This document shows, in pieces, positions 8,392 through 17,075 of a stretch of DNA of 64,000 nucleotides (its first letter is position 1; each line of letters opens with the position of its first letter). The notes beneath the pieces were generated by a model that worked only from the letters and a program-made list of their open reading frames with translations, made no database searches and was not told where the DNA came from. The translations under genes and the position numbers were made by a program. Origin of the DNA: an uncultured Prevotellaceae bacterium. Lineage in GTDB: Bacteria > Bacteroidota > Bacteroidia > Bacteroidales > Muribaculaceae. The DNA lies in the NCBI GenBank assembly GCA_900318645.1, contig ONLH01000005.1, positions 26,021-90,020 on the forward strand. Direction: 5' to 3'.

Positions 8392-9759
8392 CATTCTTTC
8401 AGGGTGGCTTTTGACGTATTCCTGAATGCGCTCGGCAAACTTCAAATCCTTTTTATTCGTTGGGTCGGGAGTAAATTCCATGTTTTCGGGAATGTCCTTG
8501 CCCAGGTCGATTACTAAATGTGCTTTAGAGGGCGACACGACAACCATCAGCGAGTCATAGAGCGCATGTGTGTAGGCATCATAGGTCGCCATCGACAAGG
8601 TGTCGCCACTGACATTCACCGTCTGGTAATAGCGGCTTGAGATGCCGAATTTGTCAAAGCTCTCATCAAATCGTATGCGGTAATTCTTGGGCGAGCAATG
8701 GCTGACGGTGTAAACAGGTATCGCCGGAGCGCCATTTTTGTAAACGCCACCAATACGCCGCGCATAGGCGTGTTCGTGCCCCTGCATCACCAAGTCAACA
8801 CCATATTGACGGACAAGGTCATCAAACATCCATCGCTGAATCAGGTTGTTGTTTTTCTTCTTGATGGAGTAGAGCGGATGATGAAGGACAAGAATCTTCC
8901 ATTTGGCCTCACTCTGTAGCAATTTCTTTTCCAGCCACTTGCGCTGTGACCATAGATAGAAAAACTCACGGTTGCTGTCAAGCACAAAAATCTGGGCATT
9001 GCCATAATTCAAGGTATAAACCATATTGTCTCCGACCTTGGAGTCCAGGAAATAGGAGAACACGAGGGGGAATCGGCGTTCAAGACGACGGATAATGCCC
9101 TTGAAGTAGTCGTGGTTGCCCGTCACGTTGAGCATGGGCATCGATTGGCCGATGCTGTCTAGATCACGGAATGTCTCGTTCCAATACTGGTTGGCAGGGC
9201 GCTCGGTCAAGTCACCGCCACACACAAGGAACTCTACCTCGGGATGTTGTGCCCAAGCCTCCATCAGCAGCTTGTTGGCTACGCCACCGATGGTGTCCTG
9301 CACATCTCCCACAAAGAGGAACGAGAACTTGTCACGCCCCAGGGCATAGGTCTGGAAGGAGTACCACTGCGAAGACAGACCACCGCTCAGGACACGGTAG
9401 CGATAATGGGATTCAGGTCGCAGTTGACGCAGACGAGCAACATAGTAAGCCGCTTTTCCCTTACGGGACTTGAATACCTCTCCCTCGGCATCGATATCGG
9501 TAGTGTCATTCGTGTCAAGGCAGACCAACTCCAAGCGTGAGGGTTGCAGTACCGTGTCGCATTGCCAACTCACGTTGCGCGACATCTCACTCTCGTCACC
9601 GAAAGTCAACATCACGTGGCCCGGAGCCTTCAGTGGCTGAACGGCCAACTCATCAGGATTTCCAAACCACACATTCCACCTGGTTGCTACCCATGTGGCC
9701 AAGGCAAGCATGAGTAACAACAGGACTATTCGCTTGATATTTTTAGACCTTGTTTTCAT
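8377..9759 (-). CDS. Membrane-anchored or exported metallophosphoesterase (purple acid phosphatase-like)
   Basis: 460 residues from the ATG at 9759; the longer reading from 9798 would overlap the divergent gene's promoter region. The N-terminus is a signal anchor (RIVLLLLMLALATWVATRW). A fibronectin-like N-terminal domain (residues about 45-145, with HYRYRVLSGG) precedes the calcineurin-type phosphoesterase domain. Visible metal-binding motifs are FVGDVQDT, GGDLTERP, TGNHDY, LHHPLYS and MQGHEHAYAR, the complete dinuclear set. This layout resembles bacterial purple acid phosphatases, which hydrolyse phosphomonoesters outside the cytoplasm. The physiological substrate is unknown. Divergent from the sulfatase-fold gene, 52 bp apart. 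Confidence 0.88.
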   Translation of the reverse strand: MKTRSKNIKRIVLLLLMLALATWVATRWNVWFGNPDELAVQPLKAPGHVMLTFGDESEMSRNVSWQCDTVLQPSRLELVCLDTNDTTDIDAEGEVFKSRKGKAAYYVARLRQLRPESHYRYRVLSGGLSSQWYSFQTYALGRDKFSFLFVGDVQDTIGGVANKLLMEAWAQHPEVEFLVCGGDLTERPANQYWNETFRDLDSIGQSMPMLNVTGNHDYFKGIIRRLERRFPLVFSYFLDSKVGDNMVYTLNYGNAQIFVLDSNREFFYLWSQRKWLEKKLLQSEAKWKILVLHHPLYSIKKKNNNLIQRWMFDDLVRQYGVDLVMQGHEHAYARRIGGVYKNGAPAIPVYTVSHCSPKNYRIRFDESFDKFGISSRYYQTVNVSGDTLSMATYDAYTHALYDSLMVVVSPSKAHLVIDLGKDIPENMEFTPDPTNKKDLKFAERIQEYVKSHPERMKTKN

Positions 9760-9811
9760 TTTGTGGTGCAAAAATAGTACTTTTGTGCAACATTTCATGC
9801 AATTGACTATA

Positions 9812-11797
9812 ATGAAACGTCATTTTACTATATCCAATTTACCGCTGGTTGCCGTGTTATGGGACCTGCTGGTGGTCTATTGTGCCTATACCCTGTGTCG
9901 CTGTATTTTTCTGGCACTAAACTGGTCGCTGTATGCCAGCACGTTGACTTGGAGCCATGGTCTGGGACTCTTCGGTGCCGGACTGCTTTTTGACACACCG
10001 GCCATTCTCTACACTAACGCTGTCATCCTGCTGATGCTTCTGCTGCCGTTGCACTGGAAAGAACGACCTGGTTATTATCGGGTGGCTAGATGGATCTATA
10101 CCATTGTAAACAGCATTGCGGTGTATATCAACCTGATGGACTGTGTCTATTTCCCATTCACGGGCAAACGCACCACGGCATCAGTTTTTGCCGAGTTCAG
10201 CAACGAGAGTACCGGTGAGATGCTGAAGATTTTCGGTGGTCAATTCCTGAGTCACTGGTATCTGGTACTGCTGGCGGCTCTGGTCACTTGGCTTTTCTGG
10301 AAATTGTTCAGGCCGAAGCCCAAGTCGGTCACAGCACCATTCCGTTTGCCACGGTATTATGCGATCCAGACGCTGTCGCTTCTTGTTGCCATACCGCTGT
10401 GCATCGGAGCCATCCGCGGCGGATTTACCAAGGCGACTCGCCCCATCACCATCAGCAACGCCAATCAGTACGTCAATCGTCCTGCTGAAACTGGCATCGT
10501 ATTGAATACGCCGTTTTCCATCTTCCGCACATTGAAGAAAACGCCCTTTGTCGTTCCCAACTACATGAGCGAAGAGGAGGCGTCGGCGCTCTATACCCCA
10601 CTCCACCAGTCCAATGACAGTGCTGCTTTCACACCGCGCAACGTCGTGGTACTCATTTTGGAGAGTTACAGCAAACAGCACATCGGTTTCTATAACAAGA
10701 CCCTGAGGAATGGAACATATAAGGGTTTCACGCCTTTCCTGGACTCGCTTATTACCAATGGAGCCATGACTTATCGCTATTCCTATGCCAACGGGCGCAA
10801 GAGCATCGAGGGGATGCCGTCGGTACTGTCATCGCTGCCCAACTTCGTTGAACCACTGTTCCTCACCCCCGCATCGTTAAATGCCATGTCGGGGCTTGCT
10901 CGGGAATTGGGCGAGAACAAGGGCTACACGACCGCCTTTTTCCATGGGGCGCAGAACAGTTCGATGGGCTTCCACGCCTTTGCCCGCGCCACAGGCTTCC
11001 AGCACTACTATGGCCGTGACGAATATAACGCCGACCCCAATTTTGACGGTGATGAAGACTTTGACGGCACATGGGCCATCTGGGACGAGGAATTCTTCCA
11101 GTTCTATGCCCAGCAGATGAACAAGATGCATGAGCCGTTCATGACGGCCCTGTTCAGCGCCTCAAGCCATGACCCGTTTGTCGTGCCCGAGAAATACAAG
11201 GGTCAATTCCCGCAAGGTGAGCGCCCCTTGCAGCAGTGCATAGCCTATACCGATTATGCGTTGAAACGCTTCTTTGAGACAGCCAGTCGTCAGCCGTGGT
11301 TCAAGAACACGCTGTTTGTGATCACTGCCGACCACGTGAGCCAGCAGATTGATCCCTTCTATTGCACTACATTAGGCAATTATTGTGTACCCATCATCCT
11401 GTATGCACCCGGAGACCCGTCGTTGCATGGCTATGACGAGGAGCAGATAGTGGAACAAATTGACATCATGCCTACCGTGCTCAGTTACCTGCACTATGAC
11501 AAGCCTTATATCGCCTTTGGACGCGACATGCTGGGTACACCAGCCGACAAGGGCTTCGCCCTTCATTGGCTTCCCGAGTCCAGCAGCTATGAATACGTTT
11601 GGGGAGATTATGCCTTGCAATTTGATGGCAAGCAGGTCACCAGTGCCTACATGTTCCGCACCGACTCAACCTTCACTAACAATGTCCTGAGCACCATGCC
11701 ACCCGCTACCCTCAACCACATGGAACGCCACATGAAATCTATCATCCAGCAGTACATGCAACGCATGAATGGGGACCTACTGACGGTTAAGCATTAG
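9812..11797 (+). CDS. LTA synthase-like membrane sulfatase-fold protein
   Basis: 661 residues from the ATG at 9812; the frame is open upstream to 9695, but that start would overlap the divergent phosphoesterase. About five N-terminal transmembrane helices (residues 1-230) precede an extracytoplasmic alkaline phosphatase/sulfatase domain. NVVVLILESYS supplies the first metal-binding glutamate, and ITADHVS near the C-terminal end supplies the Asp-His metal ligands. The nucleophile region reads NGRKSIEGMPS, so a serine seems to replace the threonine of Gram-positive LTA synthases. In Bacteroidales such proteins are thought to transfer phosphoglycerol or phosphoethanolamine to envelope glycans or lipids. 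Substrate unknown. Followed 32 bp later by the GH3 gene, probably co-transcribed. Confidence 0.88.
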   Translation: MKRHFTISNLPLVAVLWDLLVVYCAYTLCRCIFLALNWSLYASTLTWSHGLGLFGAGLLFDTPAILYTNAVILLMLLLPLHWKERPGYYRVARWIYTIVNSIAVYINLMDCVYFPFTGKRTTASVFAEFSNESTGEMLKIFGGQFLSHWYLVLLAALVTWLFWKLFRPKPKSVTAPFRLPRYYAIQTLSLLVAIPLCIGAIRGGFTKATRPITISNANQYVNRPAETGIVLNTPFSIFRTLKKTPFVVPNYMSEEEASALYTPLHQSNDSAAFTPRNVVVLILESYSKQHIGFYNKTLRNGTYKGFTPFLDSLITNGAMTYRYSYANGRKSIEGMPSVLSSLPNFVEPLFLTPASLNAMSGLARELGENKGYTTAFFHGAQNSSMGFHAFARATGFQHYYGRDEYNADPNFDGDEDFDGTWAIWDEEFFQFYAQQMNKMHEPFMTALFSASSHDPFVVPEKYKGQFPQGERPLQQCIAYTDYALKRFFETASRQPWFKNTLFVITADHVSQQIDPFYCTTLGNYCVPIILYAPGDPSLHGYDEEQIVEQIDIMPTVLSYLHYDKPYIAFGRDMLGTPADKGFALHWLPESSSYEYVWGDYALQFDGKQVTSAYMFRTDSTFTNNVLSTMPPATLNHMERHMKSIIQQYMQRMNGDLLTVKH

Positions 11798-11829
11798 AAA
11801 TAAGAACGTTAATACCAAATTCAAGAGAT

Positions 11830-14190
11830 ATGAAGTACCTGACAGGAGTGAACATTATGTTGATGGCATTACCCATCATGTGCATCGCTGTATTGTTGGC
11901 AGGCTGCAAAAAGTCGGTCAATATCGAGCAGCGCGTTTATGAACTGTACAATAAGATGTCGCAAGAAGAACGCATCGCCCAGTTGAAAAGCATGTACATG
12001 GACGAGCTGTTCAATGAGCAAGGAAAACTGGATACGATTAAATGCCGTCAGTTGATTCCAAACGGCATCGGGCACTTTTCACAGTTTGCCATGCAGGCTC
12101 CACGCGATCCCAACGAACTGCGAGACCGTGTAGCCGCGGTCCAAGACTGGCTGATTCATCACACCCCCAACGGAATACCGGCACTATGTCACGAGGAAGC
12201 CTTGACGGGCATTAACACCATGGGTGCAACTATCTATCCTCAACAGATAGGACAAGCTTGCTCGTTCAACACGCAATTAGCCGAGCTCAAGACCCGTCAA
12301 ACCGGTACTGCCATGAGAAAAATGGGTGCTATTCTGGCCCTCTCGCCAATGGTCGATGTGTGCCGCAATCCCAGTTTCAATCGCCTTGAGGAATCCTATG
12401 GTGAGGACGCTTATCTGTCGGCTGCGATGGGAACGGCATTCGTCAAAGGGATGCAGCAAGGTGACCTCAAGAAAGGTGTAGGAGCTTGTTCCAAGCATTA
12501 CCTGGGATATGGGGGTGGTGGCGATGCCGACGAAAAGGAACTAATGGAAGAGATACTGTTTCCTCATGAAGCTATCATCCGCCTAGCAGGCAGCCACGTG
12601 ATCATGCCGGGCTATCATGCCGTTCATGGAGTCAATTGTGTGGCTAATGCCGAGATTTTGCAGGATATCTTGCGCGGTTATCTCGATTTTGATGGCATGG
12701 TGGTGAGCGATTATGGCTCTATCGATCAGATTCCAGAGCTCACCGACCCCGTGAAAAAAGCCGCTGCAGCCATTAATGCGGGCAATGATGTGGACTTCCC
12801 TACCGGCAACTGCTACCAACACTTGCAGCAAGCTATTAATCAAGGTCTTGTAAGTCCCGAAACCCTTGAACGGGCTGTAAAAAACGTGTTGCGCCACAAG
12901 ATGCGTGCCGGGCTATTTGATAAGAACCCATACCTTTACAGCAAAGAGCAGATTACCCTCGATACGCCAGAGGAACGACAAACCGCCTATGATATCGCTA
13001 CCCAGTCGGTGGTTCTGCTGGAGAATAACGGCATCCTGCCGCTTAAGGAGGCCAAAAACATACTCTTGACAGGCCCGAATGCCAACACTATGTGGGCCAT
13101 GTGTGGCGATTACTCCTTCCCAGCCATGTCCTATTTCTGGAAAAAGATGGAATCCGGTTACGAGCATCCTCATATCGTGACCTTGCTTGAGGGTATGCAG
13201 GACCACAAGGCAAAGGACGTGAATATCCTTTATTCGCGCGGCTGCGACTGGACCGAGGAAATCGAAACCAAATATGATAAGAATGGCGACCCGCGTTCAT
13301 GGGAATACGGACTGCTCCACCGCAAGGTGGACGCAGGAGAAACCGCCGACAAGGCTGAAGCGTTGGATATGGCGCGACGTAGTGATGTCATCGTGGCTGC
13401 CGTCGGCGAGAACGTGATGCTTTGTGGTGAGAATCGCGACCGTCAAGGCCTGAGATTGCCTGGCCGCCAGCAACAATTTGTCGAGGAACTGCTGGCTACG
13501 GGAAAGCCTGTCGTGCTTGTTGTGTTCGGTGGCCGCGCTCAGGTCATCTCGGACATCGCCGACCGTTGCGCTGCCGTCATTCAAGCATGGTATCCGGGTG
13601 AAGAAGGCGGGCATGCTGTGGCCGACATCCTGTACGGGAAGGTCTCTCCCTCTGGCAAATTGTCCGTCAGCTATCCCAAAACAGAGGTCTATGAGCCATT
13701 GTGCTACAACTATAGTGCTGAACCCGATCCTCGTGTACAGTGGCCCTTCGGCTACGGTTTGAGCTATACCACATTTGAATACAGCGACCTGAATGTCGAA
13801 GGAGATTTCTCAACGGCCTCTCGGAGCGTCAACCTTTCATTTGTGGTTAAGAACACAGGGAAGATGGCTGCAGACGAAGTCGCACAGGTCTATCTTTCCC
13901 CCACCAGCAGCAATCAGCCTCTTCGCCCGATTCAGTTACAGGGTTTTGCCCGTGTGTCGCTCAATCCCGGTGAGAGCAAGACTGTCAAAATAAAGCTATA
14001 TACCGAACAGTTCGGCTACTACAGCCACGAAGGCCAGCGCCAGTGGAATATTAGCCCAGGCTCATACTTTGTGAAAGTGGGAGCTTCATCGGCCGATATC
14101 AGGCTACAACAAACAGTTACCCTAAATGGCGAACCTGTCACCAAATCGCTAAGAGAGTATTACTTCTCGGAAACGGTCATTGATCAATAA
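11830..14190 (+). CDS. GH3 family beta-glucosidase-type lipoprotein
   Basis: 786 residues with a lipoprotein signal ending in a lipobox (VLLAGC, Cys near residue 26), so anchored in a membrane and facing the periplasm or surface. The GH3 N-terminal barrel carries PMVDVCRNPSFNRLEESYGED, KHYLGYG and the nucleophile motif GMVVSDYGSI (Asp of SDY). The second alpha/beta domain has VLLTGPNAN and VVVLVVFGGRAQ. YPGEEGGHAVADILYGKVSPSGKL and the C-terminal fibronectin III-like domain (WPFGYGLSYTTFEYS to the end) complete the BglX-like architecture. The activity is likely exo-beta-glucosidase or beta-xylosidase; GH3 motifs do not distinguish these. A strong terminator follows at 14297-14338. Confidence 0.94.
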   Translation: MKYLTGVNIMLMALPIMCIAVLLAGCKKSVNIEQRVYELYNKMSQEERIAQLKSMYMDELFNEQGKLDTIKCRQLIPNGIGHFSQFAMQAPRDPNELRDRVAAVQDWLIHHTPNGIPALCHEEALTGINTMGATIYPQQIGQACSFNTQLAELKTRQTGTAMRKMGAILALSPMVDVCRNPSFNRLEESYGEDAYLSAAMGTAFVKGMQQGDLKKGVGACSKHYLGYGGGGDADEKELMEEILFPHEAIIRLAGSHVIMPGYHAVHGVNCVANAEILQDILRGYLDFDGMVVSDYGSIDQIPELTDPVKKAAAAINAGNDVDFPTGNCYQHLQQAINQGLVSPETLERAVKNVLRHKMRAGLFDKNPYLYSKEQITLDTPEERQTAYDIATQSVVLLENNGILPLKEAKNILLTGPNANTMWAMCGDYSFPAMSYFWKKMESGYEHPHIVTLLEGMQDHKAKDVNILYSRGCDWTEEIETKYDKNGDPRSWEYGLLHRKVDAGETADKAEALDMARRSDVIVAAVGENVMLCGENRDRQGLRLPGRQQQFVEELLATGKPVVLVVFGGRAQVISDIADRCAAVIQAWYPGEEGGHAVADILYGKVSPSGKLSVSYPKTEVYEPLCYNYSAEPDPRVQWPFGYGLSYTTFEYSDLNVEGDFSTASRSVNLSFVVKNTGKMAADEVAQVYLSPTSSNQPLRPIQLQGFARVSLNPGESKTVKIKLYTEQFGYYSHEGQRQWNISPGSYFVKVGASSADIRLQQTVTLNGEPVTKSLREYYFSETVIDQ

Positions 14191-14296
14191 CCATCAGGGT
14201 AAGAGTAAGAAATCATTGCAAAGGTTGTAATCATTACTGCGCTAAAAATTGCAGAACGATCAGTCAATCAGACCTGCATATATACTCATATAACAA

Positions 14297-14338
14297 CAAG
14301 AAACACAAATCATTAATCATTGTGTTTCTTGTGTTTTT
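14297..14338 (+). terminator. Rho-independent terminator after the GH3 gene
   Basis: A perfect 12-bp stem CAAGAAACACAA / TTGTGTTTCTTG (14297-14308 with 14320-14331) is followed by GTTTTTTG. It lies between convergent genes and could work in both directions. Confidence 0.85.
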
Positions 14339-14358
14339 TGTTCTAATTGCTGTTCTGG

Positions 14359-15483
14359 TTATTTTATAAATTGGAATCCCAAAATGCTGTACACCTTGTT
14401 GACGATACCCAGACGGTCAATGTCGGGGCGAGTCGAGAAGAAGAGGAAAATCATGTCACGCTCGGGTATCTTGCCAGCATAGATCGTGAAGCCGCCATTG
14501 TCACCCAAGTGATAGACATGAGTGGGCAGACCGGGATAATCCTGAACGAAGAATCCATAGCCATAGCCCGTGTAAGGCTGGTAGCCATACTCGGCATCAG
14601 CAGGAATCTGAATCCAAGGATGATAAGCCAAGCGCTTGCTTGATGCACTCCAGACGCTATTGTCACGCAGGGCGCGCTCCCAACGCACGAAATCATTGAT
14701 AGAGCAATAGAGTGCACCGTCGGCCTTAGTACCGAAGAAACTCTCCTCACCGTAGTCATATTCCTGCCATACACCCTTGCTGTTACGTTCATAGCCGTGT
14801 GCCAGATTGGCAATCTGACGGTCGGGCTCAAAGTAACGGCAGGTCTGCATTCCAGCTCGCCCGAACACATTGTCGTGCATATAGGTCTCGAAGGGAATAC
14901 CGGTGGTCCGCTCCACAATCTGGTAAATCAACTGGAAGGTGGGGTTAATATACTCGTATTGGGTGCCAGGCTGGAAGTTCAAGCAGTTGAGGGTGCGCAT
15001 GTACTGCACCGAAGTGACATCGTTGCTGTAGAGCACGAAGTTGCGGTCATCGCGAGGGCGCGCATCGGGAATACCCGAAGTGTGGCTCAGAATGTGATGC
15101 AATGTGATGTCCTCAAAAAATGCAGCCTGCAACTCAGGGAAAAACTTTGACAGCGGGTCGTTGAGCGATAACTTGCCCTCTTCGGCCAGTTGCAACAAAG
15201 CCACAGCCGAGAACTGCTTTGAAACCGAGGCAATGCAGAAGTTGGTCGCAAATGTCACCGGTGCCTTGGTCACCATATCAGCCACACCAAAGCAGCGGCT
15301 GTATAGCGTATCACTGCCTTGCATAATGAGCACGGCAGCACCCGGTTCATTAGGGTTATTATAAACGGCATTGAACACCTGGTCAATGCGTTGAGTCATT
15401 TCACGATTACTCATGTTTCTTGCTTGAACAGCGGTGGAAAAAACCATCAACGCTGCAATTATCAATAATCTGCTTTTCATCAT
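14359..15483 (-). CDS. Exported serine hydrolase, class C beta-lactamase-like
   Basis: 374 residues with a signal peptide (RLLIIAALMVFSTAVQA). The penicillin-binding-protein/class C fold is shown by the SxxK tetrad SVSK (about residue 88), the tyrosine motif in YEYINPTF and the late HLGDNGG in place of KTG. The DTLYSRCFGVAD and LHHILSHTSGIPD segments are typical of the Beta-lactamase family (Pfam PF00144). Family members include D-aminopeptidases, esterases and carboxypeptidases, so the substrate is not predictable; real beta-lactamase activity is unlikely without a KTG triad. A TTG-N19-TAATTTTG promoter ends only about 5 nt before the first ATG, so the mRNA may be nearly leaderless. A second ATG follows immediately at 15480. 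Confidence 0.9.
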   Translation of the reverse strand: MMKSRLLIIAALMVFSTAVQARNMSNREMTQRIDQVFNAVYNNPNEPGAAVLIMQGSDTLYSRCFGVADMVTKAPVTFATNFCIASVSKQFSAVALLQLAEEGKLSLNDPLSKFFPELQAAFFEDITLHHILSHTSGIPDARPRDDRNFVLYSNDVTSVQYMRTLNCLNFQPGTQYEYINPTFQLIYQIVERTTGIPFETYMHDNVFGRAGMQTCRYFEPDRQIANLAHGYERNSKGVWQEYDYGEESFFGTKADGALYCSINDFVRWERALRDNSVWSASSKRLAYHPWIQIPADAEYGYQPYTGYGYGFFVQDYPGLPTHVYHLGDNGGFTIYAGKIPERDMIFLFFSTRPDIDRLGIVNKVYSILGFQFIK

Positions 15484-15487
15484 GTGG

Positions 15488-15517
15488 CAAAATTAGGCAT
15501 TTTATTCTTCAGAACAA
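15488..15517 (-). promoter_or_regulatory. Promoter of the serine hydrolase gene (TTG-N19-TAATTTTG)
   Basis: On the minus strand the -33 TTG (CAA at 15515-15517) is 19 bp from the -7 box TAATTTTG (CAAAATTA at 15488-15495), a good Bacteroidetes housekeeping promoter. The start codon follows the -7 box by about 4 bases, implying little or no leader. Confidence 0.6.
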
Positions 15518-15529
15518 CAAAAAGCACAT

Positions 15530-15563
15530 AAAAAAGATTCGCGGCGCTCCCGCGTCACGAATC
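15530..15563 (-). terminator. Terminator of the orphan transcript upstream of the serine hydrolase gene
   Basis: On the minus strand a GC-rich stem with outer arms GATTCG / CGAATC (15558-15563 with 15536-15541) and an inner GCG/CGC pairing is followed by TTTTTT (15530-15535). It lies 280 bp beyond the alcohol dehydrogenase stop, so it ends the small transcript proposed at 15531-15704 more naturally than that gene. Confidence 0.7.
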
Positions 15564-15704
15564 CTTCTGCAAATAACATTTCTCCAAATTTATTAACTTT
15601 TAACTTGAATAGAATTGATGAAAAGTTGGAATCATTCAATATTTAGTGTTAATTGAATGGGAATTATCTGACATATCATGTCAGAACTTCCTCAACTAAC
15701 AAGA
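15531..15704 (-). ncRNA. Candidate small RNA bounded by its own promoter and terminator
   Basis: About 174 nt between a strong promoter (-7 box at 15710-15717) and a terminator (15530-15563). No ORF of meaningful length is inside; only 15- and 25-codon readings occur. Internal structure includes the near-palindrome TCTGACAT-ATC-ATGTCAGA (15667-15685) near the 5' end and ATTCAAT / ATTGAAT arms around 15633-15658. It matches no RNA family I can name. It could instead be a leader with an attenuator for the serine hydrolase, but that gene has its own promoter downstream of this terminator. Confidence 0.45.
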
Positions 15705-15709
15705 CGATG

Positions 15710-15740
15710 CAAAAATACAACATTTTTTTAATCCACCAAA
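15710..15740 (-). promoter_or_regulatory. Orphan promoter (TTTG-N19-TATTTTTG)
   Basis: On the minus strand TTTG (CAAA at 15737-15740) is exactly 19 bp from TATTTTTG (CAAAAATA at 15710-15717), the same spacing as at the tRNA-Ala promoter. No coding sequence follows before the terminator at 15530-15563. Confidence 0.65.
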
Positions 15741-15865
15741 AAATATAGAGCAAAAATCAATAAAAAAACGCAATTTTCATGTGCAAAAGCCCCAAATTAG
15801 TCCAAATCAAGCAAAAAATGACAATCAATGTCTACTCATGGACAAAATCCTACATTAAGGACCGT

Positions 15866-17044
15866 TTATAAGCAGTTGCGAAATATTGACTCTATATCTT
15901 GCTGGTTGAGGGGAACGAAGCCAGGAAGTATACCTCCAGCGCATGACTTGCGCGCCATCGTGGGGATGTGCTCATCGTTGATCCCCAGTGCAGTTAAAGT
16001 ACTGGTCAAGCCCAATGTACCGAAGAGGAACTCTTTGGTCTTCTCAATAGCCTCACGGGCTATGTCCATTGCGGGAAGACTGGCATCGATACCAAAGACA
16101 TTCACACCATACTGTACATACTTGCTCACGGTCTTCTCGCTCAAGCAGTACTCCATCCAACGCGGAGTGATAATTGCCAGTCCCAGACCATGGGTAATAT
16201 CGTAATAGGCCGAAACCTCGTGTTCCATTGGGTGACAGCTCCAAGCCTGGCGTTTACCGCCGTCAACAAACCCGTTGATTGCCCATGACGAGGTCCACAT
16301 CAGGTTGGCTCGAGCCTCATAGTTCTCTGGCTCCTTCATGGCGATGGGAGCATACTTGATAATGGTCTTCATCATGCCCTCCATGAAGCAATCGAGCATA
16401 TAGAGGTCTTGATTCATATTAAAATAGACCTCAAAGATGTGAGAAAGCATATCGGCTGCGCCACAAGCGGTCTGATAGGGGCTGACGGTATAGGTTACCG
16501 TGGGATCAAGGAAGGAGACCTTAGGCAACAAGGTGGGACGCTCCACGCGGCCGATTTTGTCATTGGTCTCGGGGTTGCTGATCACACCACCGGCATCCAT
16601 CTCGCTACCCGTTGCCGAGAGAGTCAGCACAGTGATGATGGGTAAGGCATCGGTAATGGGAGCCCATTTCTCATTGAAGAAGTCCCACGGGTCATGATCC
16701 ACCTTGGCACCTGCAGCCATAAACTTGGTGGCATCAATCGTTGAACCGCCACCAACAGCCAGCAAGACATCGATGTTGTGTTCCTTGCACATCTGAGCGC
16801 CACGGCGCACACTGTCAATGCGAGGATTAGGCTCAATGCCAGAGAGTTCAAACAGTTCCATGCCGGCTTTCTTGACCTCGTCCACTACAGCATCATAGAG
16901 TCCCGTGCGCTTGATAGAGCCACCACCATAAGTAAGCAGCACTCGTTTGCCGAATTTACTAAGCTCCTCGCTGAGGTGCTGTAACTGATTCTCTCCAAAA
17001 TATACCTTTACAGGAATATTATAGACGAAATTGTTCATTATCAT
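15866..17044 (-). CDS. YqhD-type iron-containing alcohol/aldehyde dehydrogenase
   Basis: 392 residues, cytosolic. YqhD-type enzymes reduce short-chain aldehydes with NADPH. The N-terminal nucleotide-binding domain shows TYGGGSIKRTGLYD, AVGGGSTIDATKFMAAG and TLSATGSEMDAGGVIS. The C-terminal helical domain carries the metal ligands: Asp and His in the AADMLSHIFE segment, His in CHPMEHEVSAY and His in DITHGLGLAI. Length and order match the YqhD/BDH branch of family III dehydrogenases. It is last in a minus-strand cluster after the DUF362 protein (31-bp gap), suggesting a link with those exported redox proteins or simple co-transcription. ATGs at 17044 and 17038 are both possible starts. Confidence 0.94.
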   Translation of the reverse strand: MIMNNFVYNIPVKVYFGENQLQHLSEELSKFGKRVLLTYGGGSIKRTGLYDAVVDEVKKAGMELFELSGIEPNPRIDSVRRGAQMCKEHNIDVLLAVGGGSTIDATKFMAAGAKVDHDPWDFFNEKWAPITDALPIITVLTLSATGSEMDAGGVISNPETNDKIGRVERPTLLPKVSFLDPTVTYTVSPYQTACGAADMLSHIFEVYFNMNQDLYMLDCFMEGMMKTIIKYAPIAMKEPENYEARANLMWTSSWAINGFVDGGKRQAWSCHPMEHEVSAYYDITHGLGLAIITPRWMEYCLSEKTVSKYVQYGVNVFGIDASLPAMDIAREAIEKTKEFLFGTLGLTSTLTALGINDEHIPTMARKSCAGGILPGFVPLNQQDIESIFRNCL

Positions 17045-17075
17045 TTGATTTTGAGATAAAACTTAAAGTAATTAT

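Noticed and set aside
14359-15483. Serine hydrolase considered as an AmpC-type beta-lactamase resistance gene
   Set aside because: The fold matches, but the KTG triad is replaced by HLG and the family mostly contains non-lactamase hydrolases.
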